The notes beneath the pieces were generated by a model, which saw nothing but the letters and a program-made list of their open reading frames with translations, had not been told where the DNA came from and ran no database searches. Position numbers and translations under genes: made by a program. Positions 10,550 through 23,429 of a stretch of DNA of 64,000 bases are shown here, piece by piece. Source of the DNA: Galeopsis tetrahit (taxonomy: Eukaryota; Streptophyta; Magnoliopsida; Lamiales; Lamiaceae). Location: the NCBI GenBank assembly GCA_963675135.1, contig OY776124.1:1533001-1597000 (forward strand), written 5' to 3'. Within the stretch, counting starts at the first letter, position 1, and every line of letters starts with the position of its first letter.

Positions 10550-11551
10550 ACGGTTTTTGAATTTGAGGCCTCGGGTGCGGAGTTTTTGACGTCGTCGCCC
10601 ATAGCCAAACTTGCGCGCTTGGTTGTGTGCCATTTTTACAAAGTTTTCAGATTGTCTCCCAAGTTTGCATCCCTCACTGAATTGGCCATAAAATCAATTG
10701 TGTCGAGACGGTATTTGAATTTGAGGCCTCGGGTGCGGATTTTTTGACGTCGTCGCCCATAGCCAAATTGCGCGCACGCTTGTGCGCCGTTTTTACAAAG
10801 TTTTCAGATTGCCTCTCGGGTTTGCATTTCTAGCTGAATTGGCCATAGAATCAATTGTGTCGAGACGGTTTTTGAATTTGAGGCCTCGGGTGCGGAGTTT
10901 TTGACGTCATCGCCCATAGCCAAATTGCGCGCACGCTTGTGCGCCGTTTTTACAAAGTTTTCAGATTGCCTCTCGGGTTTGCATCCCTAGCTGAATTGGC
11001 CATAGAATTAATTTTGTCAAGATGGTTTTTGAATTTGACGCCTCGGGTGCGGAGTTTTTGACGTCGTCGCCCATCGCCAAATTGCGCGCACGCTTGTGCG
11101 CCGTTTTTACAAAGTTTTCAGATTGCCTCTCGGGTTTGCATCTCTAGCTAAAATTGGTCATAGAATCAATTGTGTCGAGACTGTTTTTGAATTTGAGGCC
11201 TCGGGTGCGGAGTTTTTTACGTCGTCGCCCATAGCCAAATTGCGCGCACGCTTGTGCGCCGTTTTTACAAAGTTTTCAGATTGCCTCTCGGGTTTGCATT
11301 TCTATCTGAATTGGCCATAGAATCAATTGTGTCGAGACGGTTTTTGAATTTGAGGCCTCGGGTGCGGAGTTTTTGACGTCGTCGCCCATCGCCAAATTGC
11401 GTGCACGCTTGTGCGCCGTTTTTACAAAGTTTTCAGATTGCCTCTCGGGTTTGCATCTCTAGCTAAAATTGGTCATAGAATCAATTGTGTCGAGATGGTT
11501 TTTGAATTTGAGGCCTCGGGTGCGGAGTTTTTGACGTCGTCGCCCATAGCC

Positions 11552-11614
11552 AAATTGCGCGCACGCTTGTGCGCCGTTTTTACAAAGTTTTCAGATTGCC
11601 TCTCGGGTTTGCAT
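11552..11614. repeat. Crossover interval in chimeric monomer (4,158-bp duplication)
   Basis: The monomer at about 11.57 kb has CCATAGCC like its counterpart at 15.73 kb. It then has CATTACTAGCTG leading into CCCACAGCC like the monomer at 7.41 kb, whereas 15.73 kb has CATTTCTATCTG leading into S. The switch falls between these markers. Confidence 0.72.
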
Positions 11615-14600
11615 TACTAGCTGAATTGGCCATAGAATCAATTGTGTCGAGACGGTTTTTGAATTTGAGGCCTCGGGTGCGGAGTTTTTGACGTCGTCGC
11701 CCACAGCCAAATTGCGCGCACGCTTGTGCACCGTTTTTACAAAGTTTTCAAATTGCCTCTCGGGTTTGCATTTCTAGCTAAAATTGGTCATAGAATCAAT
11801 TGTGTCGAGACGGTTGTTGAATTTGAGACCTCGGGTGTGGAGTTTTTGACGTCGTCGCCCATAGCCAAATTGCGCGCACGCTTGTGCGCCGTTTTTACAA
11901 AGTTTTCAGATTGCCTCTCGGTTTTGAATTTCCCACTGAATTGGCCATAGAATCAATTGTGTCGAGACGGTTTTTGAATTTGAGGCCTCGGGTGCGGAGT
12001 TTTTGACGTTGTCGCCCATAGCCAAATTGCGCGCACGCTTGTGCGCCATTTTTACAAAGTTTTCAGATTGCCTCCCGGGTTTGCATTTCTAGCTGAATTG
12101 GCCATAGAATTAATTTTGTCGAGACGGTTTTTGAATTTGAGGCCTCGGGTGCGGAGTTTTTGACGTCGTCGCCCATCGCCAAATTGCGCGCACGCTTGTG
12201 CGCCGTTTTTACAAAGTTTTCAGACTGCCTCTCGGGTTTGCATTTCTAGCTAAAATTGGTCATAGAATCAATTGTGTCGAGACGGTTTTTGAATTTGAGG
12301 CCTCGGGTGCGGAGTTTTTGACGTCGTCGCCCATAGCCAAATTGCGCGCACGCTTGTGCGCCGTTTTTACAAAGTTTTCAGATTGCCTCTCGGTTTGCAT
12401 TTCTAGCTGAATTGGCCATAGAATTAATTTTGTCGAGACGGTTTTTGAATTTGAGGCCTCGGGTGCGGAGTTTTTGACGTCGTCGCCCATCGCCAAATTG
12501 CGCGCACGCTTGTGCGCCGTTTTTACAAAGTTTTCAGATTGCCTCTCGGGTTTGCATTTCTAGCTAAAATTGGTCATAGAATCAATTGTGTCGAGACGGG
12601 TTTTGAATTTGAGGCCTCGGGTGCGGAGTTTTTGACGTCGTCGCCCATAGCCAAATTGCGCGCACGCTTGTGCGCCGTTTTTACAAAGTTTTCAGATTGC
12701 CTCTCGGGTTTGCATTTCTATCTGAATTGGCCATAGAATCAATTGTGTCGAGACGGTTTTTGAATTTGAGGCCTCGGGTGCGGAGTTTTTGACGTCGTCG
12801 CCCATAGCCAAACTTGCGCGCTTGGTTGTGTGCCATTTTTACAAAGTTTTCAGATTACCTCCCAAGTTTGCATCCCTCACTGAATTGGCCATAAAATCAA
12901 TTGTGTCGAGACGGTTTTTGAATTTGAGGCCTCGGGTGCGGATTTTTTGACGTCGTCGCCCATAGCCAAATTGCGCGCACGCTTGTGCGCCGTTTTTACA
13001 AAGTTTTCAGATTGCCTCTCGGGTTTGCATTTCTAGCTGAATTGGCCATAGAATCAATTGTGTCGAGACGGTTTTTGAGTTTGAGGCCTCGGGTGCGGAG
13101 TTTTTGACGTCATCGCCCATAGCCAAATTGCGCGCACGCTTGTGCGCCGTTTTTACAAAGTTTTCAGATTGCCTCTCGGGTTTGCATTCCTAGCTGAATT
13201 GGCCATAGAATTAATTTTGTCAAGATGGTTTTTGAATTTGACGCCTCGGGTGCGGAGTTTTTGACATCGTCGCCCATCGCCAAATTGCGCGCACGCTTGT
13301 GCGCCGTTTTTACAAAGTTTTCAGATTGCCTCTCGGGTTTGCATTTCTAGCTAAAATTGGTCATAGAATCAATTGTGTCGAGACAGTTTTTGAATTTGAG
13401 GCCTCGGGTGCGGAGTTTTTTACATCGTCGCCCATAGCCAAATTGCGCGCACGCTTGTGCGCCGTTTTTACAAAGTTTTCAGATTGCCTCTCGGGTTTGC
13501 ATTTCTATCTGAATTGGCCATAGAATCAATTGTTTCGAGACGGTTTTTGAATTTGAGGCCTCGGGTGCGGAGTTTTTGACGTCGTCGCCCATCGCCAAAT
13601 TGCGCGCACGCTTGTGCGCCGTTTTTACAAAGTTTTCAGATTGCCTCTCGGGTTTGCATTACTAGCTAAAATTGGTCATAGAATCAATTGTGTCGAGACG
13701 GTTTTTGAATTTGAGGCCTCGGGTGCGGAGTTTTTGACGTCGTCGCCCATAGCCAAATTGCGCGTACGCTTGTGCGCCGTTTTTACAAAGTTTTCAGATT
13801 GCCTCTCGGGTTTGCATTTCTATCTGAATTGGCCATATAATCAATTGTGTCGAGACGGTTTTTGAATTTGAGGCCTCGGGTGCGGAGTTTTTGACGTTGT
13901 CGCCCATAGCCAAACTTGCGCGCTTGGTTGTGTGCCATTTTTACAAAGTTTTCAGATTGCCTCCCAAGTTTGCATCCCTCACTGAATTGGCCATAAAATC
14001 AATTGTGTCGAGACGGTTTTTGAATTTGAGGCCTCGGGTGCGGATTTTTTGACGTCGTCGCCCATAGCCAAATTGCGCGCACGCTTGTGCGCCGTTTTTA
14101 CAAAGTTTTCAGATTGCCTCTCGGGTTTGCATTTCTAGCTAAAATTGGTCATAGAATCAATTGTGTCGAGACGCTTTTTGAATTTGAGGCCTCGGGTGCG
14201 GAGTTTTTGACGTCGTCGCCCATAGCCAAATTGCGCGCACGCTTGTGCGCCGTGTTTACAAAGTTTTTAGATTGCCTCTCGGGTTTGCATTTCTAGCTGA
14301 ATTGGCCATAGAATTAATTTTGTCGAGACGGTTTTTGAATTTGAGGCCTCGGGTGCGGAGTTTTTGACGTCGTCGCCCATCGCCAAATTGCGCGCACGCT
14401 TGTGCGCCGTTTTTACAAAGTTTTCAGATTGCCTCTCGGGTTTGCATTTCTAGCTAAAATTGGTCATAGAATCAATTGTGTCGAGACGGTTTTTGAATTT
14501 GAGGCCTCGGGTGCGGAGTTTTTGACGTCGTCAGCCATAGCCAAAATTGCGCGCACGCTTGTGCGCCGTTTTTACAAAGTTTTCAGATTGCCTCTCGGGT

Positions 14601-14643
14601 TTGCATTTCTATCTGAATTGGCCATAGAATCAATTGTGTCGAG

Positions 14644-14707
14644 TTTTCAGATTGCCTCTCGGGTTTGCATTTCTATCTGAATTGGCCATAGAATCAATTG
14701 TGTCGAG
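14644..14707. repeat. 64-bp intra-monomer tandem duplication, copy 3
   Basis: The joint and host monomer are identical to copy 2, exactly 4,158 bp downstream of it. It was carried along by the higher-order duplication rather than formed anew. Confidence 0.9.
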
Positions 14708-17299
14708 ACGGTTTTTGAATTTGAGGCCTCGGGTGCGGAGTTTTTGACGTCGTCGCCCATAGCCAAACTTGCGCGCTTGGTTGTGTGCCATTTTTACAAA
14801 GTTTTCAGATTGTCTCCCAAGTTTGCATCCCTCACTGAATTGGCCATAAAATCAATTGTGTCGAGACGGTATTTGAATTTGAGGCCTCGGGTGCGGATTT
14901 TTTGACGTCGTCGCCCATAGCCAAATTGCGCGCACGCTTGTGCGCCGTTTTTACAAAGTTTTCAGATTGCCTCTCGGGTTTGCATTTCTAGCTGAATTGG
15001 CCATAGAATCAATTGTGTCGAGACGGTTTTTGAATTTGAGGCCTCGGGTGCGGAGTTTTTGACGTCATCGCCCATAGCCAAATTGCGCGCACGCTTGTGC
15101 GCCGTTTTTACAAAGTTTTCAGATTGCCTCTCGGGTTTGCATCCCTAGCTGAATTGGCCATAGAATTAATTTTGTCAAGATGGTTTTTGAATTTGACGCC
15201 TCGGGTGCGGAGTTTTTGACGTCGTCGCCCATCGCCAAATTGCGCGCACGCTTGTGCGCCGTTTTTACAAAGTTTTCAGATTGCCTCTCGGGTTTGCATC
15301 TCTAGCTAAAATTGGTCATAGAATCAATTGTGTCGAGACGGTTTTTGAATTTGAGGCCTCGGGTGCGGAGTTTTTTACGTCGTCGCCCATAGCCAAATTG
15401 CGCGCACGCTTGTGCGCCGTTTTTACAAAGTTTTCAGATTGCCTCTCGGGTTTGCATTTCTATCTGAATTGGCCATAGAATCAATTGTGTCGAGACGGTT
15501 TTTGAATTTGAGGCCTCGGGTGCGGAGTTTTTGACGTCGTCGCCAATCGCCAAATTGCGTGCACGCTTGTGCGCCGTTTTTACAAAGTTTTCAGATTGCC
15601 TCTCGGGTTTGCATCTCCAGCTAAAATTGGTCATAGAATCAATTGTGTCGAGATGGTTTTTGAATTTGAGGCCTCGGGTGCGGAGTTTTTGACGTCGTCG
15701 CCCATAGCCAAATTGCGCGCACGCTTGTGCGCCGTTTTTACAAAGTTTTCAGATTGCCTCTCGGGTTTGCATTTCTATCTGAATTGGCCATAGAATCAAT
15801 TGTGTCGAGACGGTTTTTGAATTTGAGGCCTCGGGTGCGGAGTTTTTGACGTCGTCGCCCATAGCCAAACTTGCGCGCTTGGTTGTGTGCCATTTTTACA
15901 AAGTTTTCAGATTGCCTCCCAAGTTTGCATCCCTCACTGAATTGGCCATAAAATCAATTGTGTCGAGACGGTTTTTGAATTTGAGGCCTCGGGTCCGGAT
16001 TTTTTGACGTCGTCACCCATAGCCAAATTGCGTGCACGCTTGTGCGCCGTTTTTACAAAGTTTTCAGATTGCCTCTCGGATTTGCATTTCTAGCTAAAAT
16101 TGATCATAGAATCAATTGTGTCGAGACGGTTTTTGAATTTGAGGCCTCGGGTGCGGAGTTTTTTACGTCGTCGCCCATAGCCAAATTGCGCGCACGCTTG
16201 TGCGCCGTTTTTACAAAGTTTTCAGATTGCCTCTCGGGTTTGCATTTCTATCTGAATTGGCCATAGAATCAATTGTGTCGAGACGGTTTTTGAATTTGAG
16301 GCCTCGGGTGCGGAGTTTTTGACGTCGTCGCCCATCGCCAAATTGCGTGCACGCTTGTGCGCCGTTTTTACAAAGTTTTCAGATTGCCTCTCGGGTTTGC
16401 ATTACTAGCTAAAATTGGTCATAGAATCAATTGTGTCGAGACGGTTTTTGAATTTGAGGCCTCGGGTGCGGAGTTTTTGACGTCGTCGCCCATAGCCAAA
16501 TTGCGCGCACGCTTGTGCGCCGGTTTTACAAAGTTTTCAGATTGCCTCTCGGGTTTGCATTTCTATCTGAATTGGCCATATAATCAATTGTGTCGAGACG
16601 GTTTTTGAATTTGAGGCCTCGGGTGCGGAGTTTTTGACGTTGTCGCCCATAGCCAAACTTGCGCGCTTGGTTGTGTGCCATTTTTACAAAGTTTTCAGAT
16701 TGCCTCCCAAGTTTGCATCCCTCACTGAATTGGCCATAAAATCAATTGTGTCGAGACGGTTTTTGAATTTGACGCCTCGGGTGCGGATTTTTTGACGTCG
16801 TCGCCCATAGCCAAATTGCGCGCACGCTTGTGCGCCGTTTTTACAAAGTTTTCAGATTGCCTCTCGGGTTTGCATTTCTAGCTAAAATTGGTCATAGAAT
16901 CAATTGTGTCGAGACGCTTTTTGAATTTGAGGCCTCGGGTGCGGAGTTTTTGACGTCGTCGCCCATAGCCAAATTGCGCGCACGCTTGTGCGCCGTTTTT
17001 ACAAAGTTTTCAGATTGCCTCTCGGGTTTGCATTTCTAGCTGAATTGGCCATAGAATTAATTTTGTCGAGACGGTTTTTGAATTTGAGGCCTCGGGTGCG
17101 GAGTTTTTGACGTCGTCGCCCATCGTCAAATTTCGCGCACGGTTGTGCGCTGTTTTTACAAAGTTTTCAGATTGCCTCTCGGGTTTGCATTACTAGCTGA
17201 ATTGGCCATAGAATCAATTGTGTCGAGACGGTTTTTGAATTTGAGGCCTCGGGTGCGGAGTTTTTGACGTCGTCGCCCACAGCCAAATTGCGCGCACGC

Positions 17300-20200
17300 T
17301 TGTGCACCGTTTTTACAAAGTTTTCAAATTGCCTCTCGGGTTTGCATTTCTAGCTAAAATTGGTCATAGAATCAATTGTGTCGAGACGGTTGTTGAATTT
17401 GAGACCTCGGGTGTGGAGTTTTTGACGTCGTCGCCCATAGCCAAATTGCGCGCACGCTTGTGCGCCGTTTTTACAAAGTTTTCAGATTGCCTCTCGGTTT
17501 TGAATTTCCCACTGAATTGGCCATAGAATCAATTGTGTCGAGACGGTTTTTGAATTTGAGGCCTCGGGTGCGGAGTTTTTGACGTCGTCGCCCATAGCCA
17601 AATTGCGCGCACGCTTGTGCGCCATTTTTACAAAGTTTTCAGATTGCCTCCCGGGTTTGCATTTCTAGCTGAATTGGCCATAGAATTAATTTTGTCGAGA
17701 CGGTTTTTGAATTTGAGGCCTCGGGTGCGGAGTTTTTGACGTCGTCGCCCATCGCCAAATTGCGCGCACGCTTGTGCGCCGTTTTTACAAAGTTTTCAGA
17801 CTGCCTCTCGGGTTTGCATTTCTAGCTAAAATTGGTCATAGAATCAATTGTGTCGAGACGGTTTTTGAATTTGAGGCCTCGGGTGCGGAGTTTTTGACGT
17901 CGTCGCCCATAGCCAAATTGCGCGCACGCTTGTGCGCCGTTTTTACAAAGTTTTCAGATTGCCTCTCGGTTTGCATTTCTAGCTGAATTGGCCATAGAAT
18001 TAATTTTGTCGAGACGGTTTTTGAATTTGAGGCCTCGGGTGCGGAGTTTTTGACGTCGTCGCCCATCGCCAAATTGCGCGCACGCTTGTGCGCCGTTTTT
18101 ACAAAGTTTTCAGATTGCCTCTCGGGTTTGCATTTCTAGCTAAAATTGGTCATAGAATCAATTGTGTCGAGACGGTTTTTGAATTTGAGGCCTCGGGTGC
18201 GGAGTTTTTGACGTCGTCGCCCATAGCCAAATTGCGCGCACGCTTGTGCGCCGTTTTTACAAAGTTTTCAGATTGCCTCTCGGGTTTGCATTTCTATCTG
18301 AATTGGCCATAGAATCAATTGTGTCGAGACGGTTTTTGAATTTGAGGCCTCGGGTGCGGAGTTTTTGACGTCGTCGCCCATAGCCAAACTTGCGCGCTTG
18401 GTTGTGTGCCATTTTTACAAAGTTTTCAGATTACCTCCCAAGTTTGCATCCCTCACTGAATTGGCCATAAAATCAATTGTGTCGAGACGGTTTTTGAATT
18501 TGAGGCCTCGGGTGCGGATTTTTTGACGTCGTCGCCCATAGCCAAATTGCGCGCACGCTTGTGCGCCGTTTTTACAAAGTTTTCAGATTGCCTCTCGGGT
18601 TTGCATTTCTAGCTGAATTGGCCATAGAATCAATTGTGTCGAGACGGTTTTTGAGTTTGAGGCCTCGGGTGCGGAGTTTTTGACGTCATCGCCCATAGCC
18701 AAATTGCGCGCACGCTTGTGCGCCGTTTTTACAAAGTTTTCAGATTGCCTCTCGGGTTTGCATTCCTAGCTGAATTGGCCATAGAATTAATTTTGTCAAG
18801 ATGGTTTTTGAATTTGACGCCTCGGGTGCGGAGTTTTTGACATCGTCGCCCATCGCCAAATTGCGCGCACGCTTGTGCGCCGTTTTTACAAAGTTTTCAG
18901 ATTGCCTCTCGGGTTTGCATTTCTAGCTAAAATTGGTCATAGAATCAATTGTGTCGAGACAGTTTTTGAATTTGAGGCCTCGGGTGCGGAGTTTTTTACA
19001 TCGTCGCCCATAGCCAAATTGCGCGCACGCTTGTGCGCCGTTTTTACAAAGTTTTCAGATTGCCTCTCGGGTTTGCATTTCTATCTGAATTGGCCATAGA
19101 ATCAATTGTTTCGAGACGGTTTTTGAATTTGAGGCCTCGGGTGCGGAGTTTTTGACGTCGTCGCCCATCGCCAAATTGCGCGCACGCTTGTGCGCCGTTT
19201 TTACAAAGTTTTCAGATTGCCTCTCGGGTTTGCATTACTAGCTAAAATTGGTCATAGAATCAATTGTGTCGAGACGGTTTTTGAATTTGAGGCCTCGGGT
19301 GCGGAGTTTTTGATGTCGTCGCCCATAGCCAAATTGCGCGTACGCTTGTGCGCCGTTTTTACAAAGTTTTCAGATTGCCTCTCGGGTTTGCATTTCTATC
19401 TGAATTGGCCATATAATCAATTGTGTCGAGACGGTTTTTGAATTTGAGGCCTCGGGTGCGGAGTTTTTGACGTTGTCGCCCATAGCTAAACTTGCGCGCT
19501 TGGTTGCGTGCCATTTTTACAAAGTTTTCAGATTGCCTCCCAAGTTTGCATCCCTCACTGAATTGGCCATAAAATCAATTGTGTCGAGACGGTTTTTGAA
19601 TTTGAGGCCTCGGGTGCGGATTTTTTGACGTCGTCGCCCATAGCCAAATTGCGCGCACGCTTGTGCGCCGTTTTTACAAAGTTTTCAGATTGCCTCTCGG
19701 GTTTGCATTTCTAGCTAAAATTGGTCATAGAATCAATTGTGTCGAGACGCTTTTTGAATTTGAGGCCTCGGGTGCGGAGTTTTTGACGTCGTCGCCCATA
19801 GCCAAATTGCGCGCACGCTTGTGCGCCGTGTTTACAAAGTTTTTAGATTGCCTCTCGGGTTTGCATTTCTAGCTGAATTGGCCATAGAATTAATTTTGTC
19901 GAGACGGTTTTTGAATTTGAGGCCTCGGGTGCGGAGTTTTTGACGTCGTCGCCCATCGCCAAATTGCGCGCACGCTTGTGCGCCGTTTTTACAAAGTTTT
20001 CAGATTGCCTCTCGGGTTTGCATTTCTAGCTAAAATTGGTCATAGAATCAATTGTGTCGAGACGGTTTTTGAATTTGAGGCCTCGGGTGCGGAGTTTTTG
20101 ACGTCGTCAGCCATAGCCAAAATTGCGCGCACGCTTGTGCGCCGTTTTTACAAAGTTTTCAGATTGCCTCTCGGGTTTGCATTTCTATCTGAATTGGCCA

Positions 20201-20990
20201 TAGAATCAATTGTGTCGAGTTTTCAGATTGCCTCTCGGGTTTGCATTTCTATCTGAATTGGCCATAGAATCAATTGTGTCGAGACGGTTTTTGAATTTGA
20301 GGCCTCGGGTGCGGAGTTTTTGACGTCGTCGCCCATAGCCAAACTTGCGCGCTTGGTTGTGTGCCATTTTTACAAAGTTTTCAGATTGTCTCCCAAGTTT
20401 GCATCCCTCACTGAATTGGCCATAAAATCAATTGTGTCGAGACGGTATTTGAATTTGAGGCCTCGGGTGCGGATTTTTTGACGTCGTCGCCCATAGCCAA
20501 ATTGCGCGCACGCTTGTGCGCCGTTTTTACAAAGTTTTCAGATTGCCTCTCGGGTTTGCATTTCTAGCTGAATTGGCCATAGAATCAATTGTGTCGAGAC
20601 GGTTTTTGAATTTGAGGCCTCGGGTGCGGAGTTTTTGACGTCATCGCCCATAGCCAAATTGCGCGCACGCTTGTGCGCCGTTTTTACAAAGTTTTCAGAT
20701 TGCCTCTCGGGTTTGCATCCCTAGCTGAATTGGCCATAGAATTAATTTTGTCAAGATGGTTTTTGAATTTGACGCCTCGGGTGCGGAGTTTTTGACGTCG
20801 TCGCCCATCGCCAAATTGCGCGCACGCTTGTGCGCCGTTTTTACAAAGTTTTCAGATTGCCTCTCGGGTTTGCATCTCTAGCTAAAATTTGTCATAGAAT
20901 CAATTGTGTCGAGACGGTTTTTGAATTTGAGGCCTCGGGTGCGGAGTTTTTTACGTCGTCGCCCATAGCCAAATTGCGCGCACGCTTGTG
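17300..20990. repeat. Third, partial copy of the 4,158-bp higher-order repeat
   Basis: From the CCCACAGCC monomer at 17.3 kb onward, markers match the 11.7-15.3 kb copy at a constant 5,576-bp offset, through S monomers at 18389, 19491 and 20344 and the 64-bp tag at 20220. This copy carries private changes, such as CATAGCTAAAC with GGTTGCGTG at about 19.49 kb and GATGTCGTC at about 19.31 kb. A 1.5-kb segment at 15.77-17.3 kb, which resembles 4.5-5.5 kb with an 11,779-bp offset, separates it from the second copy. Confidence 0.82.
20220..20283. repeat. 64-bp intra-monomer tandem duplication, copy 4
   Basis: Same joint, 5,576 bp after copy 3, in the third partial unit. The neighbouring 946-bp duplicate at 21.15-21.30 kb has the host monomer but not the extra 64 bp. 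Confidence 0.9.
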
Positions 20991-21038
20991 CGCCGTTTTT
21001 ACAAAGTTTTCAGATTGCCTCTCGGGTTTGCATTTCTA
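20968..21038. repeat. Crossover interval in chimeric monomer (946-bp duplication)
   Basis: The left part (GTTTTTTACG, CCATAGCC) matches the monomer at 21.93 kb. The right part (CATTTCTAGCTAAAATTGG, leading into CGTCAGCC) matches the one at 19.98 kb. It joins two monomers normally about 1 kb apart. Confidence 0.75.
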
Positions 21039-23429
21039 GCTAAAATTGGTCATAGAATCAATTGTGTCGAGACGGTTTTTGAATTTGAGGCCTCGGGTGC
21101 GGAGTTTTTGACGTCGTCAGCCATAGCCAAAATTGCGCGCACGCTTGTGCGCCGTTTTTACAAAGTTTTCAGATTGCCTCTCGGGTTTGCATTTCTATCT
21201 GAATTGGCCATAGAATCAATTGTGTCGAGACGGTTTTTGAATTTGAGGCCTCGGGTGCGGAGTTTTTGACGTCGTCGCCCATAGCCAAACTTGCGCGCTT
21301 GGTTGTGTGCCATTTTTACAAAGTTTTCAGATTGTCTCCCAAGTTTGCATCCCTCACTGAATTGGCCATAAAATCAATTGTGTCGAGACGGTATTTGAAT
21401 TTGAGGCCTCGGGTGCGGATTTTTTGACGTCGTCGCCCATAGCCAAATTGCGCGCACGCTTGTGCGCCGTTTTTACAAAGTTTTCAGATTGCCTCTCGGG
21501 TTTGCATTTCTAGCTGAATTGGCCATAGAATCAATTGTGTCGAGACGGTTTTTGAATTTGAGGCCTCGGGTGCGGAGTTTTTGACGTCATCGCCCATAGC
21601 CAAATTGCGCGCACGCTTGTGCGCCGTTTTTACAAAGTTTTCAGATTGCCTCTCGGGTTTGCATCCCTAGCTGAATTGGCCATAGAATTAATTTTGTCAA
21701 GATGGTTTTTGAATTTGACGCCTCGGGTGCGGAGTTTTTGACGTCGTCGCCCATCGCCAAATTGCGCGCACGCTTGTGCGCCGTTTTTACAAAGTTTTCA
21801 GATTGCCTCTCGGGTTTGCATCTCTAGCTAAAATTTGTCATAGAATCAATTGTGTCGAGACGGTTTTTGAATTTGAGGCCTCGGGTGCGGAGTTTTTTAC
21901 GTCGTCGCCCATAGCCAAATTGCGCGCACGCTTGTGCGCCGTTTTTACAAAGTTTTCAGATTGCCTCTCGGGTTTGCATTTCTATCTGAATTGGCCATAG
22001 AATCAATTGTGTCGAGACGGTTTTTGAATTTGAGGCCTCGGGTGCGGAGTTTTTGACGTCGTCGCCCATCGCCAAATTGCGTGCACGCTTGTGCGCCGTT
22101 TTTACAAAGTTTTCAGATTGCCTCTCGGGTTTGCATTACTAGCTAAAATTGGTCATAGAATCAATTGTGTCGAGACGGTTTTTGAATTTGAGGCCTCGGG
22201 TGCGGAGTTTTTGACGTCGTCGCCCATAGCCAAATTGCGCGCACGCTTGTGCGCCGGTTTTACAAAGTTTTCAGATTGCCTCTCGGGTTTGCATTTCTAT
22301 CTGAATTGGCCATATAATCAATTGTGTCGAGACGGTTTTTGAATTTGAGGCCTCGGGTGCGGAGTTTTTGACGTTGTCGCCCATAGCCAAACTTGCGCGC
22401 TTGGTTGTGTGCCATTTTTACAAAGTTTTCAGATTGCCTCCCAAGTTTGCATCCCTCACTGAATTGGCCATAAAATCAATTGTGTCGAGACGGTTTTTGA
22501 ATTTGAGGCCTCGGGTGCGGATTTTTTGACGTCGTCGCCCATAGCCAAATTGCGCGCACGCTTGTGCGCCGTTTTTACAAAGTTTTCAGATTGCCTCTCG
22601 GGTTTGCATTTCTAGCTAAAATTGGTCATAGAATCAATTGTGTCGAGACGCTTTTTGAATTTGAGGCCTCGGGTGCGGAGTTTTTGACGTCGTCGCCCAT
22701 AGCCAAATTGCGCGCACGCTTGTGCGCCGTTTTTACAAAGTTTTCAGATTGCCTCTCGGGTTTGCATTTCTAGCTGAATTGGCCATAGAATTAATTTTGT
22801 CGAGACGGTTTTTGAATTTGAGGCCTCGGGTGCGGAGTTTTTGACGTCGTCGCCCATCGCCAAATTGCGCGCACGCTTGTGCGCCGTTTTTACAAAGTTT
22901 TCAGATTGCCTCTCGGGTTTGCATTTCTAGCTAAAATTGGTCATAGAATCAATTGTGTCGAGACGGTTTTTGAATTTGAGGCCTCGGGTGCGGAGTTTTT
23001 GACGTCGTCGCCCATAGCCAAATTGCGCGCACGCTTGTGCGCCGTTTTTACAAAGTTTTCAGATTGCCTCTCGGGTTTGCATTTCTATCTGAATTGGCCA
23101 TAGAATCAATTGTGTCGAGACGGTTTTTGAATTTGAGGCCTCGGGTGCGCAGTTTTTGACGTCGTCGCCCATAGCCAAACTTGCGCGCTTGGTTGTGTGC
23201 CATTTTTACAAACTTTTCAGATTGCCTCCCAAGTTTGCATCCCTCACTGAATTGGCCATAAAATCAATTGTGTCGAGACGGTTTTTGAATTTGAGGCCTC
23301 GGGTCCGGATTTTTTGACGTCGTCACCCATAGCCAAATTGCGCGCACGCTTGTGCGCCGTTTTTACAAAGTTTTCAGATTGCCTCTCGGATTTGCATTTC
23401 TAGCTGAATTGGCCATAGAATCAATTGTG

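Larger units (their letters stand above)
7460..15770. repeat. 4,158-bp higher-order repeat, two tandem copies
   Basis: About 7.46-11.61 kb recurs at 11.62-15.77 kb with a constant 4,158-bp offset, verified at ten or more markers. These include the S monomers (8655/12813, 9757/13915, 10610/14768), CGCGTACGC (9.61/13.76 kb), GTGTTTAC with TTTTTAG, and the 64-bp tag (10486/14644). The unit is 26 monomers plus the 64-bp partial duplication. Differences are scattered single bases, for example GACGTCGTC versus GACGTTGTC at about 7.85/12.0 kb and TTCAGA versus ATTCAGA at about 9.6 kb. Confidence 0.85.
20040..21990. repeat. 946-bp tandem duplication (6 monomers) lacking the 64-bp tag
   Basis: The block with the CGTCAGCC monomer, S, the GTATTTGAATTT monomer, the ACGTCATCG/CATCCCTAG monomer and the GACGCC monomer with CTAAAATTTGTC occurs twice, 946 bp apart (private variant AAATTTGTC at about 20.89 and 21.83 kb). 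The junction monomer at about 20.95-21.04 kb is a chimera. The first copy has the 64-bp partial duplication at 20220. The second copy reads straight through at 21,229. Confidence 0.85.
1..23260. repeat. Array domain I: S-rich, V- and P-free
   Basis: Twenty-one of the 33 S monomers lie here. N occurs only twice (5.35 and 17.13 kb), and V and P are absent. Four of the six 64-bp partial duplications are here. Other markers of this lineage are the GTTTTTTACG monomer, the GACGCCTCGGG monomer after GTCAAGATGG, the GTATTTGAATTT monomer, and the GTGTTTACAAAGTTTTTAG monomer. No gene or unique sequence is present. Confidence 0.85.
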
